Below, one piece after another: positions 36,803 through 46,081 of a stretch of DNA of 64,000 bases. Location of the stretch: positions 20,573-84,572 of the forward strand of contig NZ_ANAY01000031.1 in assembly GCF_000340965.1 (NCBI RefSeq), read 5' to 3'. The notes under the pieces are model-generated. The model was not told the origin of the DNA, ran no database searches, and saw only the letters and a program-made list of their open reading frames with translations. Within the stretch, counting starts at the first letter, position 1, and every line of letters begins with the position of its first letter. The DNA is from Nocardiopsis kunsanensis DSM 44524. GTDB lineage: Bacteria; Actinomycetota; Actinomycetes; Streptosporangiales; Streptosporangiaceae. Both the position numbers and the translations under genes were made by a program.

Positions 36803-37336
36803 ATGAGCTTGCCGAAGCAGCGGGACCCCGAGGGCCCTTACCGCATCGTCGTGGTGTGTCTGGGCAACATCTGTCGTTCACCCATGGCCGAGCAGGTGTT
36901 GCGGGCCGACCTCGACCGCGCCGGCCTCGGCGACCGGGTCGAGGTCACCAGCTCCGGTACCGGCGACTGGCACGTCGGCGGCACCATGGACCCCCGCGCC
37001 GCCTCCATCCTGGGTGTGCACGGTTACCCCGTGGAACACACCGCACGCCAGTTCCGGCCCACCGACCTGGCCGACGCCGACCTCGTACTGGCGATGGACC
37101 TGGACAACCACGAGGAGCTCTCCGCCGCTGTCACCGGTCAGGGCGCCGAGCACGGTTTCGATCCCTCGCGCCTGCGCCTGTTCCGTTCCTTCGCCCCCGG
37201 CATCGGCCCCAACCCCGAGGTGCCCGACCCCTACTACGGGGGGGACGACGGGTTCACCGCGGTGCTCAACATGGTCGAGGCCGCCGCCAAGGGGCTCACC
37301 GACCAGCTCGACGAGCACTTGAACCCCGGAGGCTGA
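36803..37336 (+). CDS. low-molecular-weight protein-tyrosine phosphatase
   Basis: A 177-residue enzyme that hydrolyses phosphotyrosine. The catalytic CX5R loop reads CLGNICRSP (Cys19, Arg25), and the general acid Asp is in VPDPYYGGDDGF. It resembles PtpA of Streptomyces and mycobacteria. It precedes a fructosamine kinase by three bases, suggesting co-transcription. Confidence 0.93.
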   Translation: MSLPKQRDPEGPYRIVVVCLGNICRSPMAEQVLRADLDRAGLGDRVEVTSSGTGDWHVGGTMDPRAASILGVHGYPVEHTARQFRPTDLADADLVLAMDLDNHEELSAAVTGQGAEHGFDPSRLRLFRSFAPGIGPNPEVPDPYYGGDDGFTAVLNMVEAAAKGLTDQLDEHLNPGG

Positions 37337-37339
37337 CCG

Positions 37340-38287
37340 GTGGAGGGCGAACCGACCACGCGCGGCGTCCAGGACGGGGACCGGACCGTCCCCGAACGGG
37401 GGGACCATCCCCGCGACCCCGTCACCGGAACCATGGCCGAACGCTTGGGCGTGATCATGGACCGGCCCGTGCGCCGCGCCGCCCTGGCCGGAAGCAGCCA
37501 CGACTGGGAGATCACCTACGCCGAACTCGACGACGGCACCCGCCTGTTCGTCAAGGCACTGCCCCGCCGTGCCCCCGCCCACGGGGTGCTCAGCGCCGAG
37601 GCCCGCGGTCTCGCGTGGCTCGGGCAGGCGTTCGGTTCACCCGCCCTGAGCCCCCTGGCCTGGGACGAACGTATCGTCGTGCTCCCGTGGGTGGCCGAGG
37701 ACGAACCCACCCCGGCCGCGGCCGAACGCCTCGGCCGCCAGTTGGCCGGTCTCCACCTGACCGGTGCCGCGCACCACGGTGCCCCGTGGGAGGGCTACAT
37801 CGGTCCGTTGCCGATGGACAACACCCCTTCCGACCACTGGCCCTCCTTCTTCGCCGAGCAGCGGCTGCGCCCCTACCTGCGCCGCGCCCTCGACCAGGGC
37901 TCCCTCACACCCGCCGACGGCCGGGTCATCGAACGCGCCGTCGACTCGGTCGCCGAGCTCGCCGGCCCAGCCGAACCACCCGCACGGATCCACGGCGACC
38001 TGTGGAGCGGCAACGTGCTCTGGCGCGGACCGGACGCCGTCCTCATCGATCCGGCCGCCCACGGTGGGCACCGGGAGAGCGACCTGGCCATGCTCTCCCT
38101 GTTCGGCCTGCCCTACCTCGACCGGGTCCGCGACGCCTACAACGAGGTCGCCCCCCTGGCCGAGGGGTGGCGCACCCGTGTGTCCCTGCACCAGCTCCAC
38201 CCGCTGCTGGTGCACGTGTGCCTGTTCGGCGCCGCCTACCGCACCACCGCCCTGGATGCCGCACGGGCCGCGCTGCGCAGTGGGTGA
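37340..38287 (+). CDS. fructosamine-3-kinase family protein
   Basis: A 315-residue kinase related to fructosamine-3-kinase and aminoglycoside phosphotransferases. It phosphorylates ketoamines on glycated proteins, leading to deglycation. Motifs: RLFVKALP (ATP-binding Lys), GYIGPLPMDNTPSDHWPSFFAEQRLRPYL, catalytic HGDLWSGNVLW and LIDPAAHGGHRESDL. The N-terminus has about 30 extra charged residues. GTG 37340 follows GGAGG by seven bases. The neighbouring tyrosine phosphatase is a frequent companion of this family in actinomycetes, possibly handling protein repair or signalling. Confidence 0.9.
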   Translation: MEGEPTTRGVQDGDRTVPERGDHPRDPVTGTMAERLGVIMDRPVRRAALAGSSHDWEITYAELDDGTRLFVKALPRRAPAHGVLSAEARGLAWLGQAFGSPALSPLAWDERIVVLPWVAEDEPTPAAAERLGRQLAGLHLTGAAHHGAPWEGYIGPLPMDNTPSDHWPSFFAEQRLRPYLRRALDQGSLTPADGRVIERAVDSVAELAGPAEPPARIHGDLWSGNVLWRGPDAVLIDPAAHGGHRESDLAMLSLFGLPYLDRVRDAYNEVAPLAEGWRTRVSLHQLHPLLVHVCLFGAAYRTTALDAARAALRSG

Positions 38288-38378
38288 GCACCCCGGGGCC
38301 GCACGGTGGTGCCGGAAACGGACACCCGGTCGAACGTGAGGGTCCTCACGCTCCGGCCCCGCACGGGCGCACGGGTGG

Positions 38379-38384
38379 TTGGAT
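38379..38384 (+). promoter_or_regulatory. possible -10 box before the oxidoreductase gene
   Basis: TTGGAT lies seven bases before ATG 38392. The second base departs from TANNNT, so this is weaker than the other leaderless boxes. Confidence 0.3.
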
Positions 38385-38391
38385 TGACGGC

Positions 38392-39459
38392 ATGGAGCAC
38401 GAACACGACGGTCCCGACCTGCACGTGGCCCTCATCGGCTACGGCAAGGGCGGAGAGGTCTTCCACGCCCCGCTGATCGACGCCGTTCCCGGGCTGCGCC
38501 TGTCGGCCGTGGTCACCGGAGACCCCGAACGACAACGGGCGGTGCGCGAGCGCTATCCCGACACCACCGTGTACGCGAGCGTCGCCGATCTGTGGGCACG
38601 CGCCGACCGGTACGAGATCGCCGTCGTCTCCACACCCAACGACACCCACGCGCCCCTGGCCCGGGCGGCCCTGGAAGCCGGGATGGCCGTGGTCGTGGAC
38701 AAACCGTTCGCGCTCACCTCGGCGCACGCACGTGAGCTCACCGCCCTGGCCGAGGAACTCGACCAGGTGCTGACCGTGTACCACAACCGCCGCTGGGACT
38801 CCGACTTCCTGACCCTGTGGCACCTCATCGAGGAAGGAAGCCTCGGACAGGTGCACCGGTTCGAGTCGCGGTTCGAACGTTGGCGTCCGAGAGCCAAGGA
38901 CACTTGGCGCGACGCCGGCGGCGTGGAGAACGGCGCCGGGATCCTCTACGACCTGGGCCCGCACCTGATCGACCAGGCCGTGAACCTGTTCGGTCCCGTG
39001 GCGACGGTGTACGCGGAGATCTCGGCGCTACGGGAAGGTGTGTACGCCGACGACGACGTCTTCCTCGCCCTGCAGCACGCCCGCGGGGCCCGCTCCCACC
39101 TGTGGGTGAGCGCGCTGGCCGCCGCGCCCGGACCCCGGTTCCGGGTGCTGGGCGACGCCGGGGCGTTCGTGGTCCAGGACCTGGACGGCCAGGAGGAACG
39201 CCTCACAGCGGGGGAGGCTCCGGACGCCGACGACTGGGGTGCGGTCCCCGAGGAACGCTGGGGCCGCCTGTTCACCGACGGGTGGTCCCGCCCCGTGCCC
39301 AGCGCCCGGGGCGCCTACCCCGAGTTCTGGGCCGGTGTTCGCGACGCGGTGGGCGAGGGCGAACCGCTGCCGGTGGACCTGCACGAGGTCGTGCACGGGC
39401 TGGAGGTCGTCGAGGCCGCCCGCCGCAGCGCCCGTACCGGGTCGGTCGTGGAGCTGTGA
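38392..39459 (+). CDS. Gfo/Idh/MocA family oxidoreductase
   Basis: A 355-residue NAD(P)-dependent dehydrogenase. The nucleotide-binding motif is VALIGYGKGGEVFHAPLI, the family hallmark VVDKPFALTSAHA carries the conserved Lys-Pro, and GGVENGAGILYDLGPHLIDQA holds the catalytic-region His. Substrates are usually sugars or cyclitols. It is a single gene behind a leaderless-type promoter. No specific substrate can be deduced. Confidence 0.9.
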   Translation: MEHEHDGPDLHVALIGYGKGGEVFHAPLIDAVPGLRLSAVVTGDPERQRAVRERYPDTTVYASVADLWARADRYEIAVVSTPNDTHAPLARAALEAGMAVVVDKPFALTSAHARELTALAEELDQVLTVYHNRRWDSDFLTLWHLIEEGSLGQVHRFESRFERWRPRAKDTWRDAGGVENGAGILYDLGPHLIDQAVNLFGPVATVYAEISALREGVYADDDVFLALQHARGARSHLWVSALAAAPGPRFRVLGDAGAFVVQDLDGQEERLTAGEAPDADDWGAVPEERWGRLFTDGWSRPVPSARGAYPEFWAGVRDAVGEGEPLPVDLHEVVHGLEVVEAARRSARTGSVVEL

Positions 39460-39631
39460 ACCCGACCGGGACCGTCCGGGCGGCCGGCGCGGAACCGTCC
39501 GGTCACCACGGCCGGCGGCGGGGCCACGAGTGGGGCGTCCGTGCCTGTGGACGGCGTCCCCACCCTTCCTTCTTGCGTTTATGTTGGAGGGGCTCTTCCC
39601 ATGGCCCCACAGACCGAGAAGGAGACGTACC

Positions 39632-40993
39632 GTGGCTCAGGTACTCGTGGTCGCGGACGACCTCACCGGTGCCAACGCCACCGGTGCCCGGTTCGCCCGC
39701 ACCGGCATGCGTGTGACCACGGTGACCCCCGAACACGTCAGCCAGGTCTCCGGCGACCACGACGTCGTCGTGGCCAACCTCGACAGCCGACACGTACCCG
39801 CCGAGCAGGCCTCGGACCTGGTCACCGACGTGGTCGAGGCGGTGTGGCCGGTCGGGCTCGTGGTCAAGCGCACCGACACCACCCTGCGCGGGAACATCGG
39901 GGCCGAGCTGGAGGCCGCCTACGAGGCCGTGCGCGAGCGCGTTCCCAAGGGCACCCGTGTACGGGTGTTGTTCGCCCCCGCCTTCCCCGGCGGCGGACGT
40001 ATCACCGAGGACGGTGTGCAGCTGCTCAACGGGGTCCCGTTGGAGAGCACGGACCTGGCGCAGGACCCGCTGTGGCCCATGGGCACCAGTGTCGTACGCG
40101 ACATCCTCGCCGAACAGACCTCCCTGGCCGTGCGGCACGTGCCGGTCCGCCGGGTCACCCGCGCCATGCTCACCGCGGACCTGCTGTCCGGGGACGAACC
40201 GATCGTGTTGTGCGATGCCGATTCCGAGCAGCACCTGTCCGACATCGCCGAGGCCGCGGCCGCCGCCCACCACGAGGACGGGACCGTGTGGGTCGCCGTC
40301 GACCCGGGCCCCACCGGGGCCCTGCTCGCTTACGCGCTGCGCCTGCGCGGCCAGGCCGGCACACGCGGCCCGCTGCTCGGTGTCTCCGCCAGTACCACCG
40401 GGCTGACCGCGCGCCAGCTCACCACGGTGGCCCGCACCGGTGCGGTGCGGTTCGTGGACCTGGACGCGGCCGCACTGAGCGACCCCGGTGACGGCCACGC
40501 CGACACCGTGGCGGAGGAGCTCACCGTCCAGCTGACCTCTTCCGGTTTTCCCGACCTGTGTGTGCTGCGGTTGACCAGCAGCACCGAGCAGGTGCGCGCG
40601 CTCTCGGCCCAGGACCGCGCCGAGCTGCCCGTACGTATCGCGCGGCTGGTCTCGGAGGTCATCCACGAACTCGCCGACACCGAGGGGCCCCAGGCGTTGC
40701 CCAGCGGCCTGTACCTGACCGGCGGTGACCTGGTGGCGAGCCTGCTCGACGAGCTCGGGGTGCACGCCTTCGACGTGGGCGGGGAGGTCGTGCCGCTGGC
40801 CGTGCACGGACACCTCAGCGGGGGACCGCTCGACGGGACGCCCGTGGTTACCAAGGGCGGGCTCGTGGGGGACGAGATCACACTGGTGGAGTGCCTGGCC
40901 AAACTCCGACGAGCGGTGCAGAGCCGACTGCGCCAGGTGCACTCGGAGGTTTCGGAACACGTGGTCCCGGTCCTGAGCAAGGACCCCGCCTGA
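39632..40993 (+). CDS. four-carbon acid sugar kinase family protein (DUF1537/OtnK type)
   Basis: A 453-residue kinase of the family that phosphorylates D-threonate, D-erythronate or similar acids. The N-terminal domain opens VLVVADDLTGANATGARFAR, with KRTDTTLRGNIG in the substrate region. The C-terminal nucleotide-binding domain has LYLTGGDLVASLLDELG and VVTKGGLVGDE. GTG 39632 follows AGGAG by eight bases. No aldolase or isomerase partner sits nearby, so the pathway is not evident. Confidence 0.88.
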   Translation: MAQVLVVADDLTGANATGARFARTGMRVTTVTPEHVSQVSGDHDVVVANLDSRHVPAEQASDLVTDVVEAVWPVGLVVKRTDTTLRGNIGAELEAAYEAVRERVPKGTRVRVLFAPAFPGGGRITEDGVQLLNGVPLESTDLAQDPLWPMGTSVVRDILAEQTSLAVRHVPVRRVTRAMLTADLLSGDEPIVLCDADSEQHLSDIAEAAAAAHHEDGTVWVAVDPGPTGALLAYALRLRGQAGTRGPLLGVSASTTGLTARQLTTVARTGAVRFVDLDAAALSDPGDGHADTVAEELTVQLTSSGFPDLCVLRLTSSTEQVRALSAQDRAELPVRIARLVSEVIHELADTEGPQALPSGLYLTGGDLVASLLDELGVHAFDVGGEVVPLAVHGHLSGGPLDGTPVVTKGGLVGDEITLVECLAKLRRAVQSRLRQVHSEVSEHVVPVLSKDPA

Positions 40994-41180
40994 GCGGTTG
41001 CGTGCCGCGCCCGGCCCCTCTCTCCCGCAGGTCCGGGGACCGACGTTCACCCGGGCACGGGTGCACGTGTCGCGCGTGCCGCGGCGTAGGACCTTCGGCC
41101 GGGGACGTGCAACGCGGTTCCACTGCACGGCCCCGTACGGGACCGGCACCCCTCGTGCGGCGTCCGGTCCGGAGCAGGGC

Positions 41181-42065
41181 TCAGGCGGTGACGTGCTCGT
41201 TGACGAGCTTGCCGACCTGTTCGGCCAGGAACCCCGGCATCTCCAGCGGCCCCATGTGACCGACCCCGCCGATCTCCACGGGCCGGTCGGCGCCGGGGAT
41301 CACCGAGGCCGTGTGGTGGGCGTGCCACGGCGGGGTCATCTTGTCCTCTGATCCCGCCACGATCACGGTCGGGGCGGTGATCCGTGCTGCGTCGCGGTCG
41401 ATGTCGAGATGGTTCAGGACCGCGCCCCAACGGCCGCGCGCGATGCCGTTGCACTCGTGCACCATACGCACGCACAGATTCACCGTGCGGGGATCGGCGT
41501 CCCTGCCCATCGTGATGTACTTCAGCGCGGCGGTGGTGGCGGCGTTGCGGGGACCGAGGGGGAGCGGGGCCTGGAGGAAACCCTTCGTGGCCAGTGCGGC
41601 GAAGGGCGAGGGCAGGGGGAAGACGGTGGAACGCTGCGGTAGTTCGACGGAGCCGGTGTTGGTCAGCAGCACCGCGCCGATCTTGTCGTGGAAGGTGTTT
41701 CTCCCACCGGAGGCCATGATCGTCATGCCGCCCATGCTGTGCCCGGCCACGACCGCCTTCCGGCCCTCGGACACGGTCGCCTCCAGTACCGCGCACAGGT
41801 CGTCGGCGAGCTTGTGCGGCCCGTACCCGGCCTCGGTCAACGGCTGCTGGGAACGGCCGTGCCCGCGCTGGTCGTACAGGACCACGCGCAGGTTCGGGTC
41901 GAGTTCGCGTACGACCGGGCCCCAGGAGGCGAGGGAGGTCGCCCAGCAGTGGGAGAGGACCACGGTCGGTCCGTCCTCGGGGCCGCGTACCTCCACGTGC
42001 AGGAGGGTGCCGTCGTCGGACCGGACCTGCAGGTCGTCGGCCGGGCCCAGGTGTCGGGTTGCCAT
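41181..42065 (-). CDS. alpha/beta hydrolase
   Basis: A 294-residue hydrolase. The oxyanion segment is VVLSHCWATSLASW, the nucleophile Ser lies in AGHSMGGMT, the acid in VIVAGSEDKMTPP and the His in GGVGHMGPLEMP. It is the last gene of the minus-strand oxidative operon (dehydrogenase, di-iron protein, monooxygenase, DUF4873, hydrolase). In that setting an esterase or lactonase acting on a Baeyer-Villiger product is plausible. ATG 42065 follows GAGAGG. Confidence 0.87.
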   Translation of the reverse strand: MATRHLGPADDLQVRSDDGTLLHVEVRGPEDGPTVVLSHCWATSLASWGPVVRELDPNLRVVLYDQRGHGRSQQPLTEAGYGPHKLADDLCAVLEATVSEGRKAVVAGHSMGGMTIMASGGRNTFHDKIGAVLLTNTGSVELPQRSTVFPLPSPFAALATKGFLQAPLPLGPRNAATTAALKYITMGRDADPRTVNLCVRMVHECNGIARGRWGAVLNHLDIDRDAARITAPTVIVAGSEDKMTPPWHAHHTASVIPGADRPVEIGGVGHMGPLEMPGFLAEQVGKLVNEHVTA

Positions 42066-42140
42066 CGGGGATACCTCTCGCTCGGGGTGAAGGGTGGGGC
42101 CCGGACCGGTGCGTGGCCCGGGGCGGGTTCGCAGGGGTGG

Positions 42141-42473
42141 TCAGTCGTCGAGCTCGACCTCGGGGACCGCGAAGGGCGGCGTTCCGGCCCCGCTCACGGG
42201 GTGCCCTCCCCACAGGTTGGGCGCGTCGAGGGTTCCGGTGCCCTCGTGCCCTTCGGGGGTGCGGACCACGACCTCGCGCACCCCGTTCTCGTAGGCCGCG
42301 GTGATCTCGTCGCTGGCGGACAGGCGCCCCTTCCAGCGGTAGTCACCGGTGTGGGGGGAGAAATGGCCCGCGATGTGGGCGCGCACGTCGGCCGTACCTT
42401 CCTGCTCCCCGCCGGACAGGAGCACCGTGACGACGCCCCGGTATTCTTCTTCGCCGTCGTCGAAGCCGCTCAA
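42141..42473 (-). CDS. DUF4873 protein
   Basis: A 110-residue beta-rich protein. EEEYRGVVTVLL, RAHIAGHFSPHTGDYRWKGRL and GTLDAPNLWGGHPVSGAGTPPF match the DUF4873 pattern, which often accompanies or is fused to FAD monooxygenases in actinomycetes. Its start is TTG 42473 behind AAAGGA, 13 bases after the monooxygenase stop. Its function is unknown; a role as a partner of the monooxygenase is inferred. Confidence 0.75.
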   Translation of the reverse strand: MSGFDDGEEEYRGVVTVLLSGGEQEGTADVRAHIAGHFSPHTGDYRWKGRLSASDEITAAYENGVREVVVRTPEGHEGTGTLDAPNLWGGHPVSGAGTPPFAVPEVELDD

Positions 42474-42486
42474 GCTGTGTCCTTTC

Positions 42487-44001
42487 TCAGGCCGCGACGG
42501 TGGCGCGGCGGGTACGGGAACGGTCCACCCTGAGGTCGTAGTTGTGGGGATCGAACCACCGGGTGCGCAGTGCGAAGTTCCAGGTGAAGGTGGGCCACAG
42601 TGTGGTGTTGCGGCCCTGTTCGTTCAGGTACCAGCTGTCGCAGCCGCCGGAGACCCAGACCGTGCCCTCCATGCTCCTGGCGACCATGTCGTTGTAGCGG
42701 CGCTGAGCCTCCGAGTGCACGTCGAGGCGGTCCAGTCCGTTGCGGCACAGGTACTTGAGCGCCTGCATCGTGTAGCGGATCTGCGCTTCGATCATGAAGA
42801 CCTGTGAAGTGTGCCCGAGGCCGGTGTTGGGGCCGGCGAGCACGAAGGCGTTCGGGAAGCCGGAGACCGTGGTCCCGCGGAAGGCCTGCGCGTCGGTGCC
42901 CCAGTGGTCGGACAGCGATCGCCCGTCGGGGCTGAAGATCCGTTGGGCCACGGGCGGGTCGGCGACGTGGAACCCGGTGCCGAGGATGATCGTGTCGACC
43001 TCGTGCTCGGTCTCCTCGCCCGAGGCGTCCCGGGTGACCACGGAGTTGGCGCGCACCTCGACGATGCCGTCGGTGACCACGTCCACGTTGGGCCGGGCCA
43101 ACGCGGGATAGTACTCGTTCGACATCAGGATGCGCTTGCACCCGGCGCGGAAGTCGGGGGTGAGCTTGGCCCGCAGATCGGGGTCGTCGGTGCTGCGGTT
43201 GATGTTGGAACGCCCGAGCGCCTCCACGACCTTGAGGAGCCTGGGGTTCTTGGCGAAGCCGAAGATATAGCTCTCACGGCCCCAGTAGATGCTCTTGCGC
43301 GCGACCTGCTGCGCGCCGGGGACGTTCTCGTAGAGCCAGCGCTCCAGCTTGGTGACGTCGCGGTCGTGGCGGTACATCACCCAGGGGGCCGTGCGCTGGA
43401 AGAGCTTGAGCTCGCCGACCTTCGGCTGGATCTCGGGTACGAACTGGATCGCGGAGGCGCCGGTGCCGATGACGGCGACCTTGCGGCCGCTCAGGTCGTG
43501 GTCGTGGTCCCACCGGGCGGAGTGGAACATGGTGCCCTCGAAGGTGTCGATGCCCTTGATGTCGGGGATCGAGGGGTCGGCGAGGGGGCCGGCTCCGGTG
43601 ATGAGGAACTGTGCGGTGAGGGTGCCGTGCTCGGTCTCGATGCGCCAGTGGTTGTGCTCGGGTTCCCAGTGCGCGGACCTCACGTCGTGGTCGAAGTACA
43701 CGTGCCGGGGGATCTCGTACTCGCCGGCCACACGCTTCATGTAGTCCCAGATCTCGGGCTGGCGGGAGAAGGTGCGGCTCCAGGTCGGGTTGAGCGCGAA
43801 GGACCAGGAGTACAGGTGCGAGGGAACGTCGCAGGCTGCGCCCGGGTAGTCGTTGTCACGCCAGGTGCCGCCGAGCTGGTTCGCGCGTTCCAGGATGACG
43901 AAGTCGTCGAGACCGGCCTGCTTGAGCCGGACCGCCATCCCGATCCCGGCGAAGCCGGAGCCGATGACGGCCACCCGGTGGTGAGGGGGTGTTTCGGTCA
44001 C
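42487..44001 (-). CDS. FAD-dependent monooxygenase, Baeyer-Villiger type
   Basis: A 504-residue flavoprotein. It has the FAD motif VAVIGSGFAGIGMAVRL, the GGTWRDNDYPGAACDVPSHLYSWSF block, the Baeyer-Villiger fingerprint FEGTMFHSARW (F-x-G-x3-H-x3-W), the NADPH motif VAVIGTGASAIQF, and a C-terminal GPNTGLGHTS. It inserts oxygen next to a ketone or hydroxylates related substrates using NADPH and O2. The start is GTG 44001, eight bases behind AAGGGA. It resembles the mymA-type monooxygenase of mycobacteria, which also sits with a dehydrogenase and a hydrolase. Confidence 0.92.
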   Translation of the reverse strand: MTETPPHHRVAVIGSGFAGIGMAVRLKQAGLDDFVILERANQLGGTWRDNDYPGAACDVPSHLYSWSFALNPTWSRTFSRQPEIWDYMKRVAGEYEIPRHVYFDHDVRSAHWEPEHNHWRIETEHGTLTAQFLITGAGPLADPSIPDIKGIDTFEGTMFHSARWDHDHDLSGRKVAVIGTGASAIQFVPEIQPKVGELKLFQRTAPWVMYRHDRDVTKLERWLYENVPGAQQVARKSIYWGRESYIFGFAKNPRLLKVVEALGRSNINRSTDDPDLRAKLTPDFRAGCKRILMSNEYYPALARPNVDVVTDGIVEVRANSVVTRDASGEETEHEVDTIILGTGFHVADPPVAQRIFSPDGRSLSDHWGTDAQAFRGTTVSGFPNAFVLAGPNTGLGHTSQVFMIEAQIRYTMQALKYLCRNGLDRLDVHSEAQRRYNDMVARSMEGTVWVSGGCDSWYLNEQGRNTTLWPTFTWNFALRTRWFDPHNYDLRVDRSRTRRATVAA

Positions 44002-44054
44002 GTTCAGGTCCCTTCTGCGAACCGGCCCGGTACTGCTTCGGGGCGGAATGTGTG

Positions 44055-44185
44055 TGGTCCCCCCGGGGACGTGGCGCGTTTCGCCCCCGGGGGGAGAAGG
44101 CCCCCGGGCGAGAGGCGTGGCGCGGTTCGCCTCCGCCGGGGGGTGTGCCCCCGGGGACGTGGCGCGTGCGCCCCCGGGGAGCCGG
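44055..44185. repeat. three GC-rich imperfect repeats inside the oxidative operon
   Basis: The unit CCCCGGGGACGTGGCGCGT followed by CGCCCCCGGGG occurs at about 44059-44092 and again at about 44147-44179. A degenerate copy (with GAGAGGCGTGGCGCGG) lies between at about 44101-44141. Each copy can fold into a hairpin through its CCCCGGGG ends. The array fills the 241-base gap between the di-iron gene and the monooxygenase gene and may act as a partial terminator or stabilise the mRNA. Confidence 0.6.
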
Positions 44186-44242
44186 CCCACCCCGGAAGGA
44201 GCGGTGCGGTCACCTTCCGGTGGTGGAGTCTGTGGGTGCGGC

Positions 44243-45154
44243 TCAGCCGAGGAGGCCGGCCTTCTTCCAGAAGTACTTGCCGAGGCCGGTGATGGCGTCG
44301 GCGGTGTTGAGGGTGTCCACGACCTTGCGGGCCGCCCAGGTCTTGGTCCCGATCCAGTGCGGGTTCTTCTTGGCGACCTTGTAGGCCTCCTCGGGGTCGA
44401 GCCCGACCTGCTCGTAGACCTTGGGGTTGATGAGCCGTGTGGCGGAGTAGTAGGTGATCAGACCGAGCACGACCTTGCTGTAGGCCTTGTCGACCGGGCC
44501 GCGCTTCTGCCAGTCGCGGTGGAACTCCTCGCGGGCGTAGCGCATGTGGCGGGCTTCTTCGATCACGTGGATGCGGGCGACCGAGCGCACCAGGGGCAGG
44601 ATCTGTTCGTCCGGCATCGCCTCGCGCTGGAACTGGTCCAGGACCTCCTCGACGAACAGGGCTCCGGCGAAGATGAGCGGGCCGTGCGCGATCGTCTTGA
44701 AGAGGCGGCCCAGCTGGAAGGCGACCGGGTCGATCCGGTGGGTGTGCCAGCCGAGCTTGTCGACCATCTTCGCGAACATCACCGTGTGGCGGCACTCGTC
44801 GGCGATCTCGGTGTAGGCGTACTGGACGTGCTGGGTCGAGGGATCGTTGTGGTAGGCGTGCCGCACCAACATCTGCATGAGGATGGTCTCGAACCAGATG
44901 CCGATGGTGGCGATGGAGGCCACTTCCAGGCGGGAGAGTTCCTTGCGCTGGGCCTCGGTGAGCTGGTCCCACAGATGGGTGCCGTACAGCGAGACACGTT
45001 CGGGGCGGATACCCCACATGTCGGGGTCGACGGGCGCGTCCCAGTCGATTTCGATCAGCGGGTCGTAGGAGGCCTTGGCCGAACCGCGCATCAGGCGCTT
45101 GGCGATGTCCTCGCGGTCGGTGATCTTGGGCTTGGCCGTGATCTCTGCGGTCAT
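44243..45154 (-). CDS. AurF-like di-iron oxygenase family protein
   Basis: A 303-residue helical protein. Carboxylate and His ligands of a di-iron centre are visible in two helices, YTEIADECRHTVMFAKM and HVIEEARHMRYAREEF; further Glu residues are in GIWFETILMQML and FVEEVLDQFQ. The family includes AurF, which oxidises an aryl amine, and many uncharacterised actinomycete proteins. ATG 45154 follows AGGAGGG. It sits 12 bases after the dehydrogenase gene, so the two are surely co-transcribed. The substrate is unknown. Confidence 0.85.
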   Translation of the reverse strand: MTAEITAKPKITDREDIAKRLMRGSAKASYDPLIEIDWDAPVDPDMWGIRPERVSLYGTHLWDQLTEAQRKELSRLEVASIATIGIWFETILMQMLVRHAYHNDPSTQHVQYAYTEIADECRHTVMFAKMVDKLGWHTHRIDPVAFQLGRLFKTIAHGPLIFAGALFVEEVLDQFQREAMPDEQILPLVRSVARIHVIEEARHMRYAREEFHRDWQKRGPVDKAYSKVVLGLITYYSATRLINPKVYEQVGLDPEEAYKVAKKNPHWIGTKTWAARKVVDTLNTADAITGLGKYFWKKAGLLG

Positions 45155-45166
45155 TTCCGTCCCTCC

Positions 45167-46021
45167 TCAGGAGGCGTTCTGCTGGGCGGCGAGGGTGCCG
45201 TGGCGGTTGTGGAGGCCCTGTGCGATCTCCGCGCCGGCAAAGGTTCCGTCGTTGAGGAGCAGCTGCATCTGCAGGGCGACGAGGTTCTCCGTGGTGGCAG
45301 GGAAGTGCCGCGTCAGGTGCAGGGCCGCGGTCCCGAGGGTGGTCGAGGCCACGTCACGGGGGGCGCGTGCGGCGCCCGCGGCACGGACGACGGCCATGAC
45401 GGTGTCGCGTGTGCGTTCGGCGGGCACGAGGCCGTCCAAGGAGGCCCCGTTGGCGCGGGAGACGTCGTGGATGGGGGTGTCGACGTAGCCGGGGAAGACC
45501 GTGGTGACACCGATGTGGGTGCCGTACTCGGCGCGGAGCATGTCGGAGTAGGCGGCGACTGCCCGCTTGGAGACGACGTAGGCGCCTGCGAGGGGGAGCT
45601 GGAGGTTGGCCAGCAGCGACGCGGTGTTCACGACCCGGCCCCGGCTCTCCAGCAGCGCAGGCAGGGCGGCCGCCGTGACGCGCCAGGTTCCGAGCAGGTT
45701 GACCTCGATGGCCTGACGGGCGTGTGCGTCGGGCATGTGGCCGATGTCCACGGAGGGGCCGACCCCGGCGTAGTTGATCAGCAGGTCGGGCCGGCCGCCG
45801 AGCTGTTCGACGGCCTCGGCGACGGCTTCGCTCACCTGGGCCTCGTCGGTGACGTCGCACCCGATGACCCCGGGTCCGGGTCTGCGGTCGATGCCGACCA
45901 CGTTCACGCCGATGTGCCGGAGGACGTCCGCGGTGGCGCTGCCGAAGGCCCCGGAGGCACCGGTGACGATGGCGTTGAGGCCCGGCAGACGGTGCAGGCG
46001 GGGCGGCAGGGGGGTCCTCAT
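45167..46021 (-). CDS. short-chain dehydrogenase/reductase
   Basis: A 284-residue NAD(P)-dependent enzyme. The cofactor motif is TGASGAFG, the NNAG element reads NYAG, and the catalytic Tyr and Lys are in AYVVSKRA with Ser in NTASLLA. The relation to mycobacterial SadH-type dehydrogenases is suggested by the neighbouring monooxygenase and hydrolase. ATG 46021 lies seven bases after GGAGGAG. It is the first gene of the five-gene operon, with an operator-like element 30 bases upstream of the start. Confidence 0.88.
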   Translation of the reverse strand: MRTPLPPRLHRLPGLNAIVTGASGAFGSATADVLRHIGVNVVGIDRRPGPGVIGCDVTDEAQVSEAVAEAVEQLGGRPDLLINYAGVGPSVDIGHMPDAHARQAIEVNLLGTWRVTAAALPALLESRGRVVNTASLLANLQLPLAGAYVVSKRAVAAYSDMLRAEYGTHIGVTTVFPGYVDTPIHDVSRANGASLDGLVPAERTRDTVMAVVRAAGAARAPRDVASTTLGTAALHLTRHFPATTENLVALQMQLLLNDGTFAGAEIAQGLHNRHGTLAAQQNAS

Positions 46022-46050
46022 GTGATCTCCTCCACAGTCATTGCCGGAAC

Positions 46051-46081
46051 ATTACAACGAGCATTGTCACGATGCAATGGG
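46051..46081 (-). promoter_or_regulatory. operator-like element and promoter of the oxidative operon
   Basis: The plus strand reads ATTACAACGAGCATTGTCAC at 46051-46070, an imperfect 8-4-8 palindrome. Its complement matches a 20-base element at 49271-49290 upstream of the GMC gene at 15 of 20 positions, including all of GTGACAAT and TTGTAAT. On the minus strand TTGCAT and TAATGT, 17 bases apart, form a plausible promoter overlapping it. The MerR regulator between the two sites is the likely binder. Confidence 0.6.

Noticed and set aside
36856..38391. A long plus-strand frame leading into the oxidoreductase gene
   Set aside because: It overlaps the tyrosine phosphatase and fructosamine kinase out of frame and is very Arg/Pro-rich; the true start is ATG 38392.
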